Source: Burkholderiales bacterium
GTDB taxonomy: Bacteria > Pseudomonadota > Gammaproteobacteria > Burkholderiales > Burkholderiaceae_C
Direction: 5' to 3'
Length of the DNA: 54,866 nt
NCBI GenBank assembly: GCA_003963005.1
Contig: RXJW01000051.1
Span: 1-54,866, forward strand
Shown here: positions 18,673 to 26,933 of the stretch, in pieces
How positions within the stretch are numbered: the first letter of the stretch is position 1
Layout: every line of letters starts with the position of its first letter
Program-made: the position numbers and the translations under genes
Notes under the pieces: model-generated
Told to the model about the DNA's origin: nothing
Seen by the model: only the letters and a program-made list of their open reading frames with translations
Databases searched by the model: none

Positions 18673-19686
18673 CTAGGCACTTTCCCGAGCCACGACCTCG
18701 CACCGCAGCTCCACCACCCGGGCCACGTCGGTCTCGCCTGCCTGGAGCCGCACGACGATGTCCACCGCCGCGCGCCCCATCTCGCGGGCCGGCGGGCGGA
18801 TGGTGCTGAGGCTCGGCAGCAGCTTGTCCGCGAAGGCGTAGTCGCCGAAGCCGAAGATGGCCAGATCCTGCGGCAGGCGCAGCCCGAGGCGCTGCCCGGC
18901 CAGGATGGCGCCGCAGGCGAGGTTGTCGTTGGCAAAGATCAGCGCCTCGGGACGCTGCCGCTTGCGCGCCAGCAGCGCCTCCAGGGCCTGGGCGCCCGCC
19001 TGCATCGGGTCGGCAGCCGTAGGGGTGTGGCCCCAGGGCGCGAGGCCGGCGGCCTGCATCACCTCCGCGTAGCCCGCGTAGCGCTCCTGCGCGCTCAGGT
19101 CGCCGGCGGCGCTGTTGTGCACGAAGCCGATCTTGCGATGACCGCGGTCCAGCAGGTAGCGGGCCGCGTCACGCCCCACCTGGCGGTGCGAGAAGCCCAC
19201 CTGGAACGCCGGGCGCGTGGGGTCGAGGTCCCAGGTCTCGATGACGGGCTGGGCCGCCCCGGCGATGAGGCGCTCGGTGGCCGGCGTGTGGAAGCGGCTG
19301 GTCAGCACCAGGGCGGCCGGGTTCCAGCCCAGGAAGGCGCGCACGGCGCGCTCCTCGGCTTCCATCGAGAAATAGCTGGAGGCCAGCAGCAGTTGCAGGC
19401 CATGCTCGGCCAGACCGTCGGACAGCGCCTGCAGGGTCGGCGCAAAGATCGGCCCGGAGATGTTGGGCACCACCATCGCGACCACGCGGCTGCGGGCCGA
19501 GGCGAGGCCGCCGGCGGTCAGGTTGGGCACGTAGTTCAGCTGCTCCACGGCCGCGCGGATGCGCTCGCTGGCCTCAGGGGCCACGCGCTGCGGCTCGCGG
19601 AACCAGCGCGACACCGTGATGGTGGAGACGCCGCACAACGCGGCCACGTCGGCCAGCGTCGGGCGCTCGGTGCGCCGTCGCGTCAT
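18673..19686 (-). CDS. LacI-family transcriptional regulator (GntR-like)
   Basis: 337 aa from ATG 19686, chosen because GGGAG lies 8 nt upstream; ATGs at 19701 and 19722 are alternatives. The helix-turn-helix TLADVAALCGVSTITVSRWF and hinge LNYVPNLTAGGLASARS are typical LacI, followed by a periplasmic-binding-like ligand domain (VVAMVVPNISGPIFAPTL, FANDNLACGAILAGQRLG, IFGFGDYAF). It is divergent from the TonB receptor with a LacI-type operator between them, so it most likely represses the TonB receptor-monooxygenase-SsuA unit. The ligand is unknown; most relatives bind sugars or sugar acids, unexpected next to organosulfur genes. Confidence 0.88.
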   Translation of the reverse strand: MTRRRTERPTLADVAALCGVSTITVSRWFREPQRVAPEASERIRAAVEQLNYVPNLTAGGLASARSRVVAMVVPNISGPIFAPTLQALSDGLAEHGLQLLLASSYFSMEAEERAVRAFLGWNPAALVLTSRFHTPATERLIAGAAQPVIETWDLDPTRPAFQVGFSHRQVGRDAARYLLDRGHRKIGFVHNSAAGDLSAQERYAGYAEVMQAAGLAPWGHTPTAADPMQAGAQALEALLARKRQRPEALIFANDNLACGAILAGQRLGLRLPQDLAIFGFGDYAFADKLLPSLSTIRPPAREMGRAAVDIVVRLQAGETDVARVVELRCEVVARESA

Positions 19687-19773
19687 GGCCGGAACTCCCA
19701 TCGACAAAAACCGAGCAAGCAAACACGCATTTGTCGTTTGTGCCGGGGGCTGCTGCGCTTCACCATGCGAGTC

Positions 19774-19789
19774 ATGTTAGCGCTGGCAT
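19774..19789. promoter_or_regulatory. Candidate LacI-family operator
   Basis: ATGTTAGCGCTGGCAT is an imperfect 16-bp palindrome (12 of 16 positions symmetric) with the central AGCGCT characteristic of LacI/GntR operators. It lies 33 nt upstream of the TonB receptor start in the divergent intergenic region next to the LacI gene. Confidence 0.6.
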
Positions 19790-19822
19790 CTGCCGGCGCA
19801 GCCCTCGATCTCGGAGCAAGCT

Positions 19823-22114
19823 ATGAAGCAAAACAAGGAAGCCCGCGGCCCGCTGCAGGCGCGCATCTCGACCCTGACCCTGGCCGCCCTGGCCGCGCTC
19901 GGCACCCTGCCGGCCCAGGCCCAGGAAGCCGCCGCGGCGGCCGGCGAGACCGTGCAGCTGGCCCCCGTGACCGTGACGGCCACGCGCCGTGCAGAGTCGC
20001 TGCAGCAGGTGCCCGTGGCGGTGAGCGTCGTCTCGGGCGAGCAGCTGGAGCAGGCCAACCGCAACACGCTGGGCGCGCTGGCGGCGCAGGTGCCGACGGT
20101 CAACTTCCGCACCGGCGCGAGCAACAAGGACACGTCGCTGTTCGTGCGCGGCGTGGGCACCATCTCCACGTCCCCGGGCGTGGAGCCCACGGTCTCGACC
20201 GTCATCGACGGCGTGGTGCTGGCCCGCCCGGGGCAGGCGACGCTGGACCTGCTGGACGTGCAGCGCGTGGAAGTGCTGCGCGGCAGCCAGGGCACGCTGT
20301 TCGGCAAGAACGCCTCGGCCGGCGTCATCAACATCGTGACCAAGGCACCGTCCTCGGTGACCGAGGGCTACCTCGACGTCTCCCACTTCACGGCGGGCAA
20401 CGAGAACCGCGTGCGCGCCGGTGTCAGCGGCGAGATCGCGCCGGGCCTGCGGGCCTCGGTCAATGCACTCGTCGGCCGCTTCGACGGCAACGTGACCAAT
20501 GTGTTCAACGGCGACAAGGTCAACGGCTACGACAAGAAGGGCCTGCGTGCCAAGCTGGAGTGGCAGGCCAACCCGACGCTGAAGTTCACGCTCGCCGCCG
20601 ACACCGTCAACTCGCAGGACGACATCCCGACCGGCGTCGTCACCCGCACCCAGCTCATCGCCTACCCGAGCGGCACGGTGACGAGTTTCCCGGCCTTCGC
20701 CGCAGCGCTTGCACCGGTCGTGGCCAGCGACGACAACCGCCAAATCAATGCCAACCTCAAGACCCAGGTGAACGACCGCAACCGCGGCGTGTCCCTGACC
20801 GGCGAGGCCAAGCTGGGGGACCACACCTTCACCAGCATCACGGCCTGGCGCGCCTGGAACAACACGCAACTCCAGGACGGTGACCGCCTGGCCGCGCCGG
20901 CGGCCGGCCTGCCGCAATCGCACGACCGCGGCACGGTGGACTTCCGGCAGTGGTCGCAGGAGTTCCGCGTCGCCTCGCCGCGCGGCGAGACTCTGGACTA
21001 CGTGGCCGGCGTCTACTACCTTCACACCCGCGACGTGGAAACCTACCGCCGCGACGTGCGCCGGCTCGGCGCCGGCGGTGCGCTCTTCAACGACTTCGGC
21101 GTGGCCAACTTCGGCTCCACGCTGGACAGCCTGGCCGGCTTCGGCGAAGCCCGCTGGCACCTCACGCCCAGCGTGCACGGCATCCTGGGCCTGCGCTGGA
21201 CCGATGACCGCCTGAACTTCAACCACGCCCGCACCCGCAGCGTGCCGGACGCCCAGTTCAACGGTGCCGTGCCGGGTGTCAACCCGGATGTGTCGCAGAG
21301 CGGCAGCACCCAGCAGAAGGGCAGCTCCGGCCGCACCGGCCTGCAGTGGGACCTGAGCCCCACGGCCAGCACCTACCTCACCTGGTCGCGCGGCTACAAG
21401 GGCCCGGCCTTCAACGTGTTCTTCAACATGCTGCCGCGCGACACGCTGGCGCTCAAGCCCGAGACGTCGACCTCGGTCGAGGCGGGCCTCAAGTCCGAGT
21501 GGCTGGACCGCCGGCTGCGCCTGAACCTCGCCGTGTTCGACACGCAGTACAGCAACTACCAGGCGAACTTCTTCGACCTCGTGTCGGGCTCGGTCGTCAC
21601 CCGCCTGATCAACGCGGGCGAGGTCGCCTCGCGCGGCGCGGAGCTGGATGCGGCCTTCAAGGCCACGTCGCAATGGAGCGTCGGCGCGCTGCTGGCCTAC
21701 ACCCGGGCCCGCATCGAGCAGTTCAACTGCCCGGCCGGCGCGGCCACGAGCTGCCAGGTCAACGGCAAGCCGCTGCCCTTCGCGCCCGACTGGAAAACCG
21801 CCGTCAACACGAACTACCGCTTCGCCCTGACCGGCGGCTGGCAGGCCGATACCGGGCTGGAGTTCACCTGGCAGAGCAAGACGCAGTACGACATCGGCCA
21901 GTTCGCCGACACCATCCAGGGCGCCTACGGCCTCTGGAACGCGAGCTTCGCGGTGTCGCAGCCGACGCAGGGCTGGCGCGTGGCGCTACTGGCCAAGAAC
22001 CTGGGCGACCGCAGCTATGCCTCCTTCCTCGGCCGTGGCGGCGCCTACGTCAACCGCTGGGTGCCGCGTGACGACCAGCGCTACTTCGGCATCAACGTGC
22101 GCAAGGACTTCTGA
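19823..22114 (+). CDS. TonB-dependent outer-membrane receptor
   Basis: 763 aa. Sec signal (LTLAALAALGTLPAQAQ), TonB box-like VTVTATRR, plug domain (QQVPVAVSVVSGEQL, VQRVEVLRGSQGTLFGKNA, SAGVINIVTKAP) and a beta-barrel ending in YFGINVRKDF with terminal Phe. It brings a scarce ligand across the outer membrane using TonB/ExbBD energy. Three genes (receptor, LLM monooxygenase, SsuA-like protein) run close together, so the ligand is probably an organosulfur compound; this is inference. The mature protein has only one Met and two Cys (FNCPAG and SCQVNG), strikingly sulfur-poor for its size. Confidence 0.93.
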   Translation: MKQNKEARGPLQARISTLTLAALAALGTLPAQAQEAAAAAGETVQLAPVTVTATRRAESLQQVPVAVSVVSGEQLEQANRNTLGALAAQVPTVNFRTGASNKDTSLFVRGVGTISTSPGVEPTVSTVIDGVVLARPGQATLDLLDVQRVEVLRGSQGTLFGKNASAGVINIVTKAPSSVTEGYLDVSHFTAGNENRVRAGVSGEIAPGLRASVNALVGRFDGNVTNVFNGDKVNGYDKKGLRAKLEWQANPTLKFTLAADTVNSQDDIPTGVVTRTQLIAYPSGTVTSFPAFAAALAPVVASDDNRQINANLKTQVNDRNRGVSLTGEAKLGDHTFTSITAWRAWNNTQLQDGDRLAAPAAGLPQSHDRGTVDFRQWSQEFRVASPRGETLDYVAGVYYLHTRDVETYRRDVRRLGAGGALFNDFGVANFGSTLDSLAGFGEARWHLTPSVHGILGLRWTDDRLNFNHARTRSVPDAQFNGAVPGVNPDVSQSGSTQQKGSSGRTGLQWDLSPTASTYLTWSRGYKGPAFNVFFNMLPRDTLALKPETSTSVEAGLKSEWLDRRLRLNLAVFDTQYSNYQANFFDLVSGSVVTRLINAGEVASRGAELDAAFKATSQWSVGALLAYTRARIEQFNCPAGAATSCQVNGKPLPFAPDWKTAVNTNYRFALTGGWQADTGLEFTWQSKTQYDIGQFADTIQGAYGLWNASFAVSQPTQGWRVALLAKNLGDRSYASFLGRGGAYVNRWVPRDDQRYFGINVRKDF

Positions 22115-22116
22115 GC

Positions 22117-23445
22117 ATGGCCGGTCGCCCCTTGCATCTCGGCGCCTTCCTGATGGAGTCGGGCCACCATGTGGCGGCCTGGCGGTCGCCGCACGTGCCG
22201 GCGCGCGCCGGGCTGGACTTCGGCCTGTACCGCCAGGTCGCGCAGACGGCGGAACGGGCGCTGTTCGACGCCGTCTTCGTGGCCGACAGCGTGGCGGTGG
22301 AAGAGGGGCCGGGGGCGGAGCGCATCTCGCGCTCGGCACGCTTCGAGCCGCTGACGCTGCTGTCCGCACTGGCGGCCGTGACCGATCGCATCGGCCTGAT
22401 CGCGACCGTCACGGCCACCTACAACGAGCCCTACCACGTGGCGCGCAAGTTCGCCTCGCTCGATCACCTCTCGGGTGGCCGCGCGGGGTGGAACCTCGTC
22501 ACGTCGGACAACGCCTCGGAGGCCGGCAATTTCGGCCGCGACCAGCACGTGGGCCATGCCGACCGCTACGCCCGTGCGCAGGAGTTCCTGGAGGTGGTGC
22601 AGGGCCTGTGGGACAGCTGGGCCGACGACGCCTTCGTCAACGACCGCGACAGCGGCCTGTACTACCGCCCGGAGGGCCGCCGCGTGCTCGCGCACGAGGG
22701 GCCGCACTTCAAGGTGCGCGGGCCCTTGAACGTGGCGCGCTCGCCGCAGGGGCAGCCGGTCATCGTGCAGGCGGGGGCGTCGGAGGCCGGTCGCAGCCTC
22801 GCGGCGCGCAGCGCGGAGCTGGTGTTCACGGCCCAGCCGACGCTCTCCGCCGCCCAGGCCTTCTACGCGGACCTGAAGGATCGCGCCGAAGCCGCCGGCC
22901 GCTCGCGCGATGCGATCAAGATCCTGCCCGGCGCCTACGTCATCGTCGGCGAGAGCCGCGCCGAGGCCGAAGACAAGCAGGCCGCGCTGCAGGCCCTCAT
23001 CGACCCGGTCGCGGCCGTGGGGCTGGTGTCGCGCATGATCGGCAACTTCGACCTCAGCGGCTATGCCCTCGACGAGCCGCTGCCCGAGCTGCCCCTGACC
23101 GACAGCGGCCAGCGCAGCCGCCAGCAGTTGCTGACCAGCCTGGCCCGCGATGGCCAGCTCACGCTGCGCCAGCTGGCGATGAAGGTGGCCGGCGGCCGCG
23201 GGCACCTGAGCCTGGTCGGCAGTGCGACCGACGTGGCGGATGCGCTGCAGGCCTGGTTCGAGCAGGGTGCGGCCGACGGCTTCAACCTGATGCCGCCCAC
23301 GCTGCCCGGCGGGCTCGACGACTTTGCCCGGCTCGTCGTGCCGGAGCTGCAGCGGCGCGGCTTGTTCCGCACGCGCTACGAAGGCCGCACGCTGCGCGAG
23401 CACCTGGGCCTGGCGCGGCCCGCGTGGCGAGGGGCTGTGGCATGA
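22117..23445 (+). CDS. LLM-class flavin-dependent monooxygenase (NtaA/SnaA/DszA family)
   Basis: 442 aa. Family motifs: HLGAFLMESGHHVAAWR at the start, FEPLTLLSALAAVTDRIGL, TATYNEPYHVARKFASLDH, SGGRAGWNLVTS, GQPVIVQAGASEAGR and the C-terminal GFNLMPPTLPGGLDDF. These enzymes use FMNH2 and O2; DszA-type relatives cleave C-S bonds of sulfones or sulfonates. A flavin reductase is not encoded nearby. ATG 22117 follows the receptor stop by 2 nt and the end overlaps the next start by 4 nt, so the three genes form one operon. The exact substrate is not predictable. Confidence 0.88.
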   Translation: MAGRPLHLGAFLMESGHHVAAWRSPHVPARAGLDFGLYRQVAQTAERALFDAVFVADSVAVEEGPGAERISRSARFEPLTLLSALAAVTDRIGLIATVTATYNEPYHVARKFASLDHLSGGRAGWNLVTSDNASEAGNFGRDQHVGHADRYARAQEFLEVVQGLWDSWADDAFVNDRDSGLYYRPEGRRVLAHEGPHFKVRGPLNVARSPQGQPVIVQAGASEAGRSLAARSAELVFTAQPTLSAAQAFYADLKDRAEAAGRSRDAIKILPGAYVIVGESRAEAEDKQAALQALIDPVAAVGLVSRMIGNFDLSGYALDEPLPELPLTDSGQRSRQQLLTSLARDGQLTLRQLAMKVAGGRGHLSLVGSATDVADALQAWFEQGAADGFNLMPPTLPGGLDDFARLVVPELQRRGLFRTRYEGRTLREHLGLARPAWRGAVA

Positions 23446-24377
23446 AGCGGCGCGACTGGCTGATGGCGGCCGGCGCTGCCGCCCTCGCGACGGGGGTGAC
23501 GGCAGCGCCCCGGCGCGTGCGCATCGGCTTCCAGAAGGGGGGCCTGCTGCTGCTCGTCAAGCTGCGCGGCACGCTGGAGCGCGAACTGGCGGGCCTCGAG
23601 GTCGAGTGGAAGGAATTCCCGGCCGGGCCGCAACTGCTGGAGGCGCTGCACGCCGGCGCCATCGACTTCGGCGTGACGGGCGCGCCGCCGCCAGTGTTTG
23701 CGCAGGCGGCGGGGCGGGACTTCCTGCTCGTGGCCGCCGAGCCCGGCCTGCCGAACAGCGAGGCCTTGCTGGTGCCCGCGGACAGCCCGGCGCGCGCCGT
23801 GCGCGACCTGCGGGGCAAGCGCATCGCGCTGGCCAAGGGCTCCAGCTCGCACTACCTGCTGCTGCAAGCGCTGGCCTCGCAGGGGCTGAAGCTGCCGGAC
23901 GTGCAGCCCATCTACCTCGGCCCCGCGGATGCGCGCGCGGCCTTCGAGTCCGGCGCGGTGGATGCCTGGGTGGTGTGGGACCCTTACCTCAGCATCGCCC
24001 AGGCAGCGCGGCCCTTGCGCGTGCTGGCCGACTTCGGCAGCCTGGCGCCGGCCGTTGCGGCGCCCTGGAGCTTCTACGAGGCCCGGCGCGATTTCGTCCA
24101 GGCCGAGCCGGCGCTGGTCAAGCAGCTGGTGGCGGCCATCGCCCGCGAAGGCGCCTGGGCCACCGCCAACCCCGAGGCCGTCGCCCGCACGGTGTCGCCC
24201 CTGCTCGGCCTGGCGCCGGCGGTCGTGCTGGCGATGCAGAAGCGCGTGCGCTACGGTGCGCAACTCATCACGCCCGCCATCGCGGCCGACCAGCAGAAGG
24301 TGGCCGATGCATTCGCGGCGCAGGGTCTGATCCCCCGACCGGTCGCGGTGCGGGACATCTGCTGGCTGCAGGGCTAG
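23442..24377 (+). CDS. SsuA-like aliphatic sulfonate binding protein
   Basis: 311 aa. Signal MKRRDWLMAAGAAALATGV with a twin Arg, then a periplasmic type II binding fold: RIGFQKGGLLLLVK (SsuA-type start), FPAGPQLLEALHAGAIDFGV, DLRGKRIALAKGSSSHYLLL, SGAVDAWVVWDPYLSIAQ. It would deliver sulfonates to an ABC transporter, but no permease or ATPase is in this operon; it may share the SsuBC at 41.6-43.2 kb. It overlaps the monooxygenase gene by 4 nt. Confidence 0.87.
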   Translation: MKRRDWLMAAGAAALATGVTAAPRRVRIGFQKGGLLLLVKLRGTLERELAGLEVEWKEFPAGPQLLEALHAGAIDFGVTGAPPPVFAQAAGRDFLLVAAEPGLPNSEALLVPADSPARAVRDLRGKRIALAKGSSSHYLLLQALASQGLKLPDVQPIYLGPADARAAFESGAVDAWVVWDPYLSIAQAARPLRVLADFGSLAPAVAAPWSFYEARRDFVQAEPALVKQLVAAIAREGAWATANPEAVARTVSPLLGLAPAVVLAMQKRVRYGAQLITPAIAADQQKVADAFAAQGLIPRPVAVRDICWLQG

Positions 24378-24399
24378 GCGCCTGGCAAGCGCGAATCCT

Positions 24400-24453
24400 G
24401 CATAAGCGCGGCGGGATTTCTTCGTGGCAGCAGCCGGAGGCCGTCCCTAGCCT
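24400..24453 (+). promoter_or_regulatory. Sulfur-regulon-type promoter (fadL)
   Basis: Box CATAAGC at 24401-24407, -35 TGGCAG at 24425-24430, 17-nt spacer, -10 TAGCCT at 24448-24453; the fadL-like start follows about 20 nt later. This has the same fixed box-to-hexamer distances as the seven other promoters described here. Confidence 0.65.
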
Positions 24454-24474
24454 GCAAGGCTTCGGCCCCTCCCC

Positions 24475-25755
24475 ATGCAGCCTGCCATGCCCCGTTCCTG
24501 TTCACACGTCCGTTCCACCCTGCTCGCGCTGCTGGCCGCCGCGGCTGGCAGCGCCCACGCCACCAATGGCTACTTCTCGCACGGCTATGGCGCGAAGGCG
24601 CTGGGGCAGGCCGGCGTGGGCGTGGCGTGGTCGCAGGATGCCCTGGCGGCCGCCACCAACCCAGCCGGCACGCTGCCGGTCGGCGAGCGTCTGGACCTGG
24701 GGCTGACCTGGTTCGCGCCGAAGCGCCGTGCTGCCATCGTCGGCAATGCATTCGGTGCCGATGCGGACTTCGACGGCAATGGCAAGAAGAACTTCTACAT
24801 CCCGGAGTTCGGCTGGGCGACCCGCCTGTCGCCTGGGCTGGCCGCTGGCGTGGCGGTGTACGGCAACGGTGGCATGAACACCGACTACGCCGCCAACCCC
24901 TACGCCCGATTCGGCGCCTCGGGGCGAGCCGGCGTCAACCTGGAGCAGCTTTTCGTGTCCCCGTCCCTGGCCTGGCAGCCGGCGGCCGGGCACAGCCTGG
25001 GCTTGTCTCTGCCCATTGCCCACCAGCGCTTCAAGGCGCAGGGGCTGGGTTTCTTCAGGGCGTTCTCGTCGGCCCCGGGGCAGGTCAGCGACCAGGGCAC
25101 CGACACCTCGACGGCCGCGGGCCTTCGCCTGGGCTGGCAAGGCCGCGTGACCGACGAGCTGACGCTCGGAGCCACCTGGGCGTCGCGCATCCACGGCCGG
25201 TTCAAGAAGTACGCCGGCCTGTTCGCCGAGCAGGGGGGCTTCGACGTGCCCGAGGATTACGCGATCGGCCTGCGCTGGCAGGCCGCGCCTGACTGGGCGC
25301 TGGGCGCCGATGTGCAGACCATCCGCTACAGCCGTGTGGCTTCCGTGGGCCAGTCGCTCGCGCCGCTGCTCAAGGGCCAGCCGCTCGGCGCCAGCCAGGG
25401 GCCGGGCTTCGGCTGGAAGGACGTCACCGTGCTGAAGCTCGGCGTGGAGCACCGCGTGGACGGCACGCTCGCGCTGCGTGCCGGTGTGAGCCATGGCAAT
25501 CAACCGGTGCCGCGGTCCGAAACCTTCTTCAACATCCTGGCCCCGGGCGTGGTGCGTGACCACGTCAGCCTGGGCGCCACGGTGGCCGCGACGGGCGGCG
25601 AATGGACGGTCTACGCCGCGCACGCCTTGGGCCACACCGTCACTGGCAGCGGGTCCATCCCGGCGGGCAATCCGCCGGGCGGCTTCGGCGGCGGCAATGC
25701 CGTCGTGCGCTTGAGCGAAAACCTGCTGGGCGTCGCCTACGCCTGGAAGTTCTGA
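24475..25755 (+). CDS. FadL/OmpP1-family outer-membrane transporter
   Basis: 426 aa (ATG 24487 is an alternative start). Signal peptide ends at SAHA; the mature N-terminus TNGYFSHGYGAKALGQAGVG is the FadL/TodX hatch signature, followed by a barrel with alternating hydrophobic strands and terminal VAYAWKF. Family members move hydrophobic substrates such as fatty acids and aromatics. The promoter carries the sulfur-type box, and the mature protein has a single Met and no Cys, so it may import hydrophobic organosulfur compounds under sulfur limitation; this is inference. It is first of a three-gene plus-strand run. Confidence 0.85.
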   Translation: MQPAMPRSCSHVRSTLLALLAAAAGSAHATNGYFSHGYGAKALGQAGVGVAWSQDALAAATNPAGTLPVGERLDLGLTWFAPKRRAAIVGNAFGADADFDGNGKKNFYIPEFGWATRLSPGLAAGVAVYGNGGMNTDYAANPYARFGASGRAGVNLEQLFVSPSLAWQPAAGHSLGLSLPIAHQRFKAQGLGFFRAFSSAPGQVSDQGTDTSTAAGLRLGWQGRVTDELTLGATWASRIHGRFKKYAGLFAEQGGFDVPEDYAIGLRWQAAPDWALGADVQTIRYSRVASVGQSLAPLLKGQPLGASQGPGFGWKDVTVLKLGVEHRVDGTLALRAGVSHGNQPVPRSETFFNILAPGVVRDHVSLGATVAATGGEWTVYAAHALGHTVTGSGSIPAGNPPGGFGGGNAVVRLSENLLGVAYAWKF

Positions 25756-25765
25756 CCCGCCCGCC

Positions 25766-26308
25766 GTGCGCGTCGACGCCAATTACCGATTCATCGCGGC
25801 CTACCAGGAGGTCAATGCCCGCGTCGCGCAGCGTCAGCAGGCGCTGGGCTTGTATGTGAGCCTCGTCGTCAGCCTGCTGGCGGCGCTGGTGGCGCTGCGC
25901 CCCGGTGCCGGCGCCGATCGCCTGCCGGCGGAGTGGCTGCTGCTGGGCTTTCCGGTGGCGGCACTCACGCTGGCGCTGCTGAACTACAAGGCCGAGCGCG
26001 CCATCACCAATCTGCGCCGCTTCCTGGCCGAGCTGGAGCGGCTCGATGACGCCCACGCCGATCTGCCCAGCTACAACACCGACCCGCGCTGGGCCAGCGG
26101 TGCCAATGCCGCCCGGCGCTTCCATGACCACGCCGCCACGCTGCTCGCTGCCGGCGGGCTGGCGGTCGGCTGGGGCGCGGGCTACAGCATCTACCCCGAA
26201 CGTGTGCTGGGGGCGCCGGGCCTGCTCGCGGTGGGGGCCGTGCTCGGTGCGCTGGCCCTGGTGCTGCTGGCGGTGACGCCTCGCTTCCACTACCGGCCCG
26301 CGCCATGA
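25766..26308 (+). CDS. Small integral membrane protein, unknown function
   Basis: 180 aa starting at GTG 25766, 10 nt after the fadL-like stop. Two pairs of membrane helices (LGLYVSLVVSLLAALVAL, WLLLGFPVAALTLALLNY, then two near the C-terminus) separated by a charged cytoplasmic loop, FLAELERLDDAHADLPSY. I do not recognise the family. It overlaps the cytochrome gene by 4 nt, so it is cotranscribed with it. Confidence 0.75.
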   Translation: MRVDANYRFIAAYQEVNARVAQRQQALGLYVSLVVSLLAALVALRPGAGADRLPAEWLLLGFPVAALTLALLNYKAERAITNLRRFLAELERLDDAHADLPSYNTDPRWASGANAARRFHDHAATLLAAGGLAVGWGAGYSIYPERVLGAPGLLAVGAVLGALALVLLAVTPRFHYRPAP

Positions 26309-26919
26309 TCGGCCGGCTCGCGCGCCGTCTGACCGCCTGGCTGCAGCGGCGGCGGCGGCGCCTGGGCTGGCTGGTCGTGGCCCTGCCCGTCGCCGCTGCG
26401 GCGCAGCCGCCAGGCTGGCCCGCGGCCGGGCAGGCCTGTGTCGGCTGCCATGCGCCGACGTCCGGCGCTGCACCTCGTCTGGCGGGCTTGCCGGCCGACT
26501 ACCTCACCAAGCAGCTGCGGGACCTGCGCGACGGCGAGCGGCCCGCCAACCCGGCCCTGCAGGCGGCGCATGGGCTCGACCGCGAGGCGGCCCGCCAGCT
26601 CGCCCGGGCTTTGGCGGCCCTGCCAGCGCCGTCATGGCCTGCATCCGCGAGCATGGTCGGCCAGCGGCTCTACGAGCAGGGCGATCTCCGCCGCGGGCGA
26701 CCTGCCTGCCAGGTCTGCCACGGCCAGGCATCCGGCAGCGGGCCGGGCTTGAGCGCGCCGCCCTTGCAGGGCCAGCCCGTGGCCTACCTGGCCGCTCAGT
26801 TGCGTGCCTGGCGCGACGGCACGCGCCGCAACAGCGTGGACGACCTGATGACGGAGGCTGCCCGTGGGCTCAGTGACAGCGACATCGAGGCCCTGTCCCG
26901 CCATCTGGGCCAGCTCTGA
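26305..26919 (+). CDS. Dihaem cytochrome c, c4-like
   Basis: 204 aa. A very basic N-terminus (LQRRRRRLGW), then a membrane/signal segment and two class I cytochrome domains, each with CXXCH: CVGCH at residues 45-49 and CQVCH near residue 135. Each domain has PxLAGLPADYLTKQL-type or PLQGQPVAYLAAQL sequence, the c4 pattern. The protein is periplasmic or membrane-anchored and transfers electrons. It would be matured by the ccm system in this window. No partner oxidase is adjacent. Confidence 0.9.
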   Translation: MIGRLARRLTAWLQRRRRRLGWLVVALPVAAAAQPPGWPAAGQACVGCHAPTSGAAPRLAGLPADYLTKQLRDLRDGERPANPALQAAHGLDREAARQLARALAALPAPSWPASASMVGQRLYEQGDLRRGRPACQVCHGQASGSGPGLSAPPLQGQPVAYLAAQLRAWRDGTRRNSVDDLMTEAARGLSDSDIEALSRHLGQL

Positions 26920-26933
26920 GCGCGGGGCCGTCC

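Noticed and set aside
22117..23445. Assignment as SsuD alkanesulfonate monooxygenase
   Set aside because: Length and motifs (SGGRAGWNLVTS, GFNLMPPTLPGG) fit the NtaA/DszA branch rather than the ~380-aa SsuD branch.
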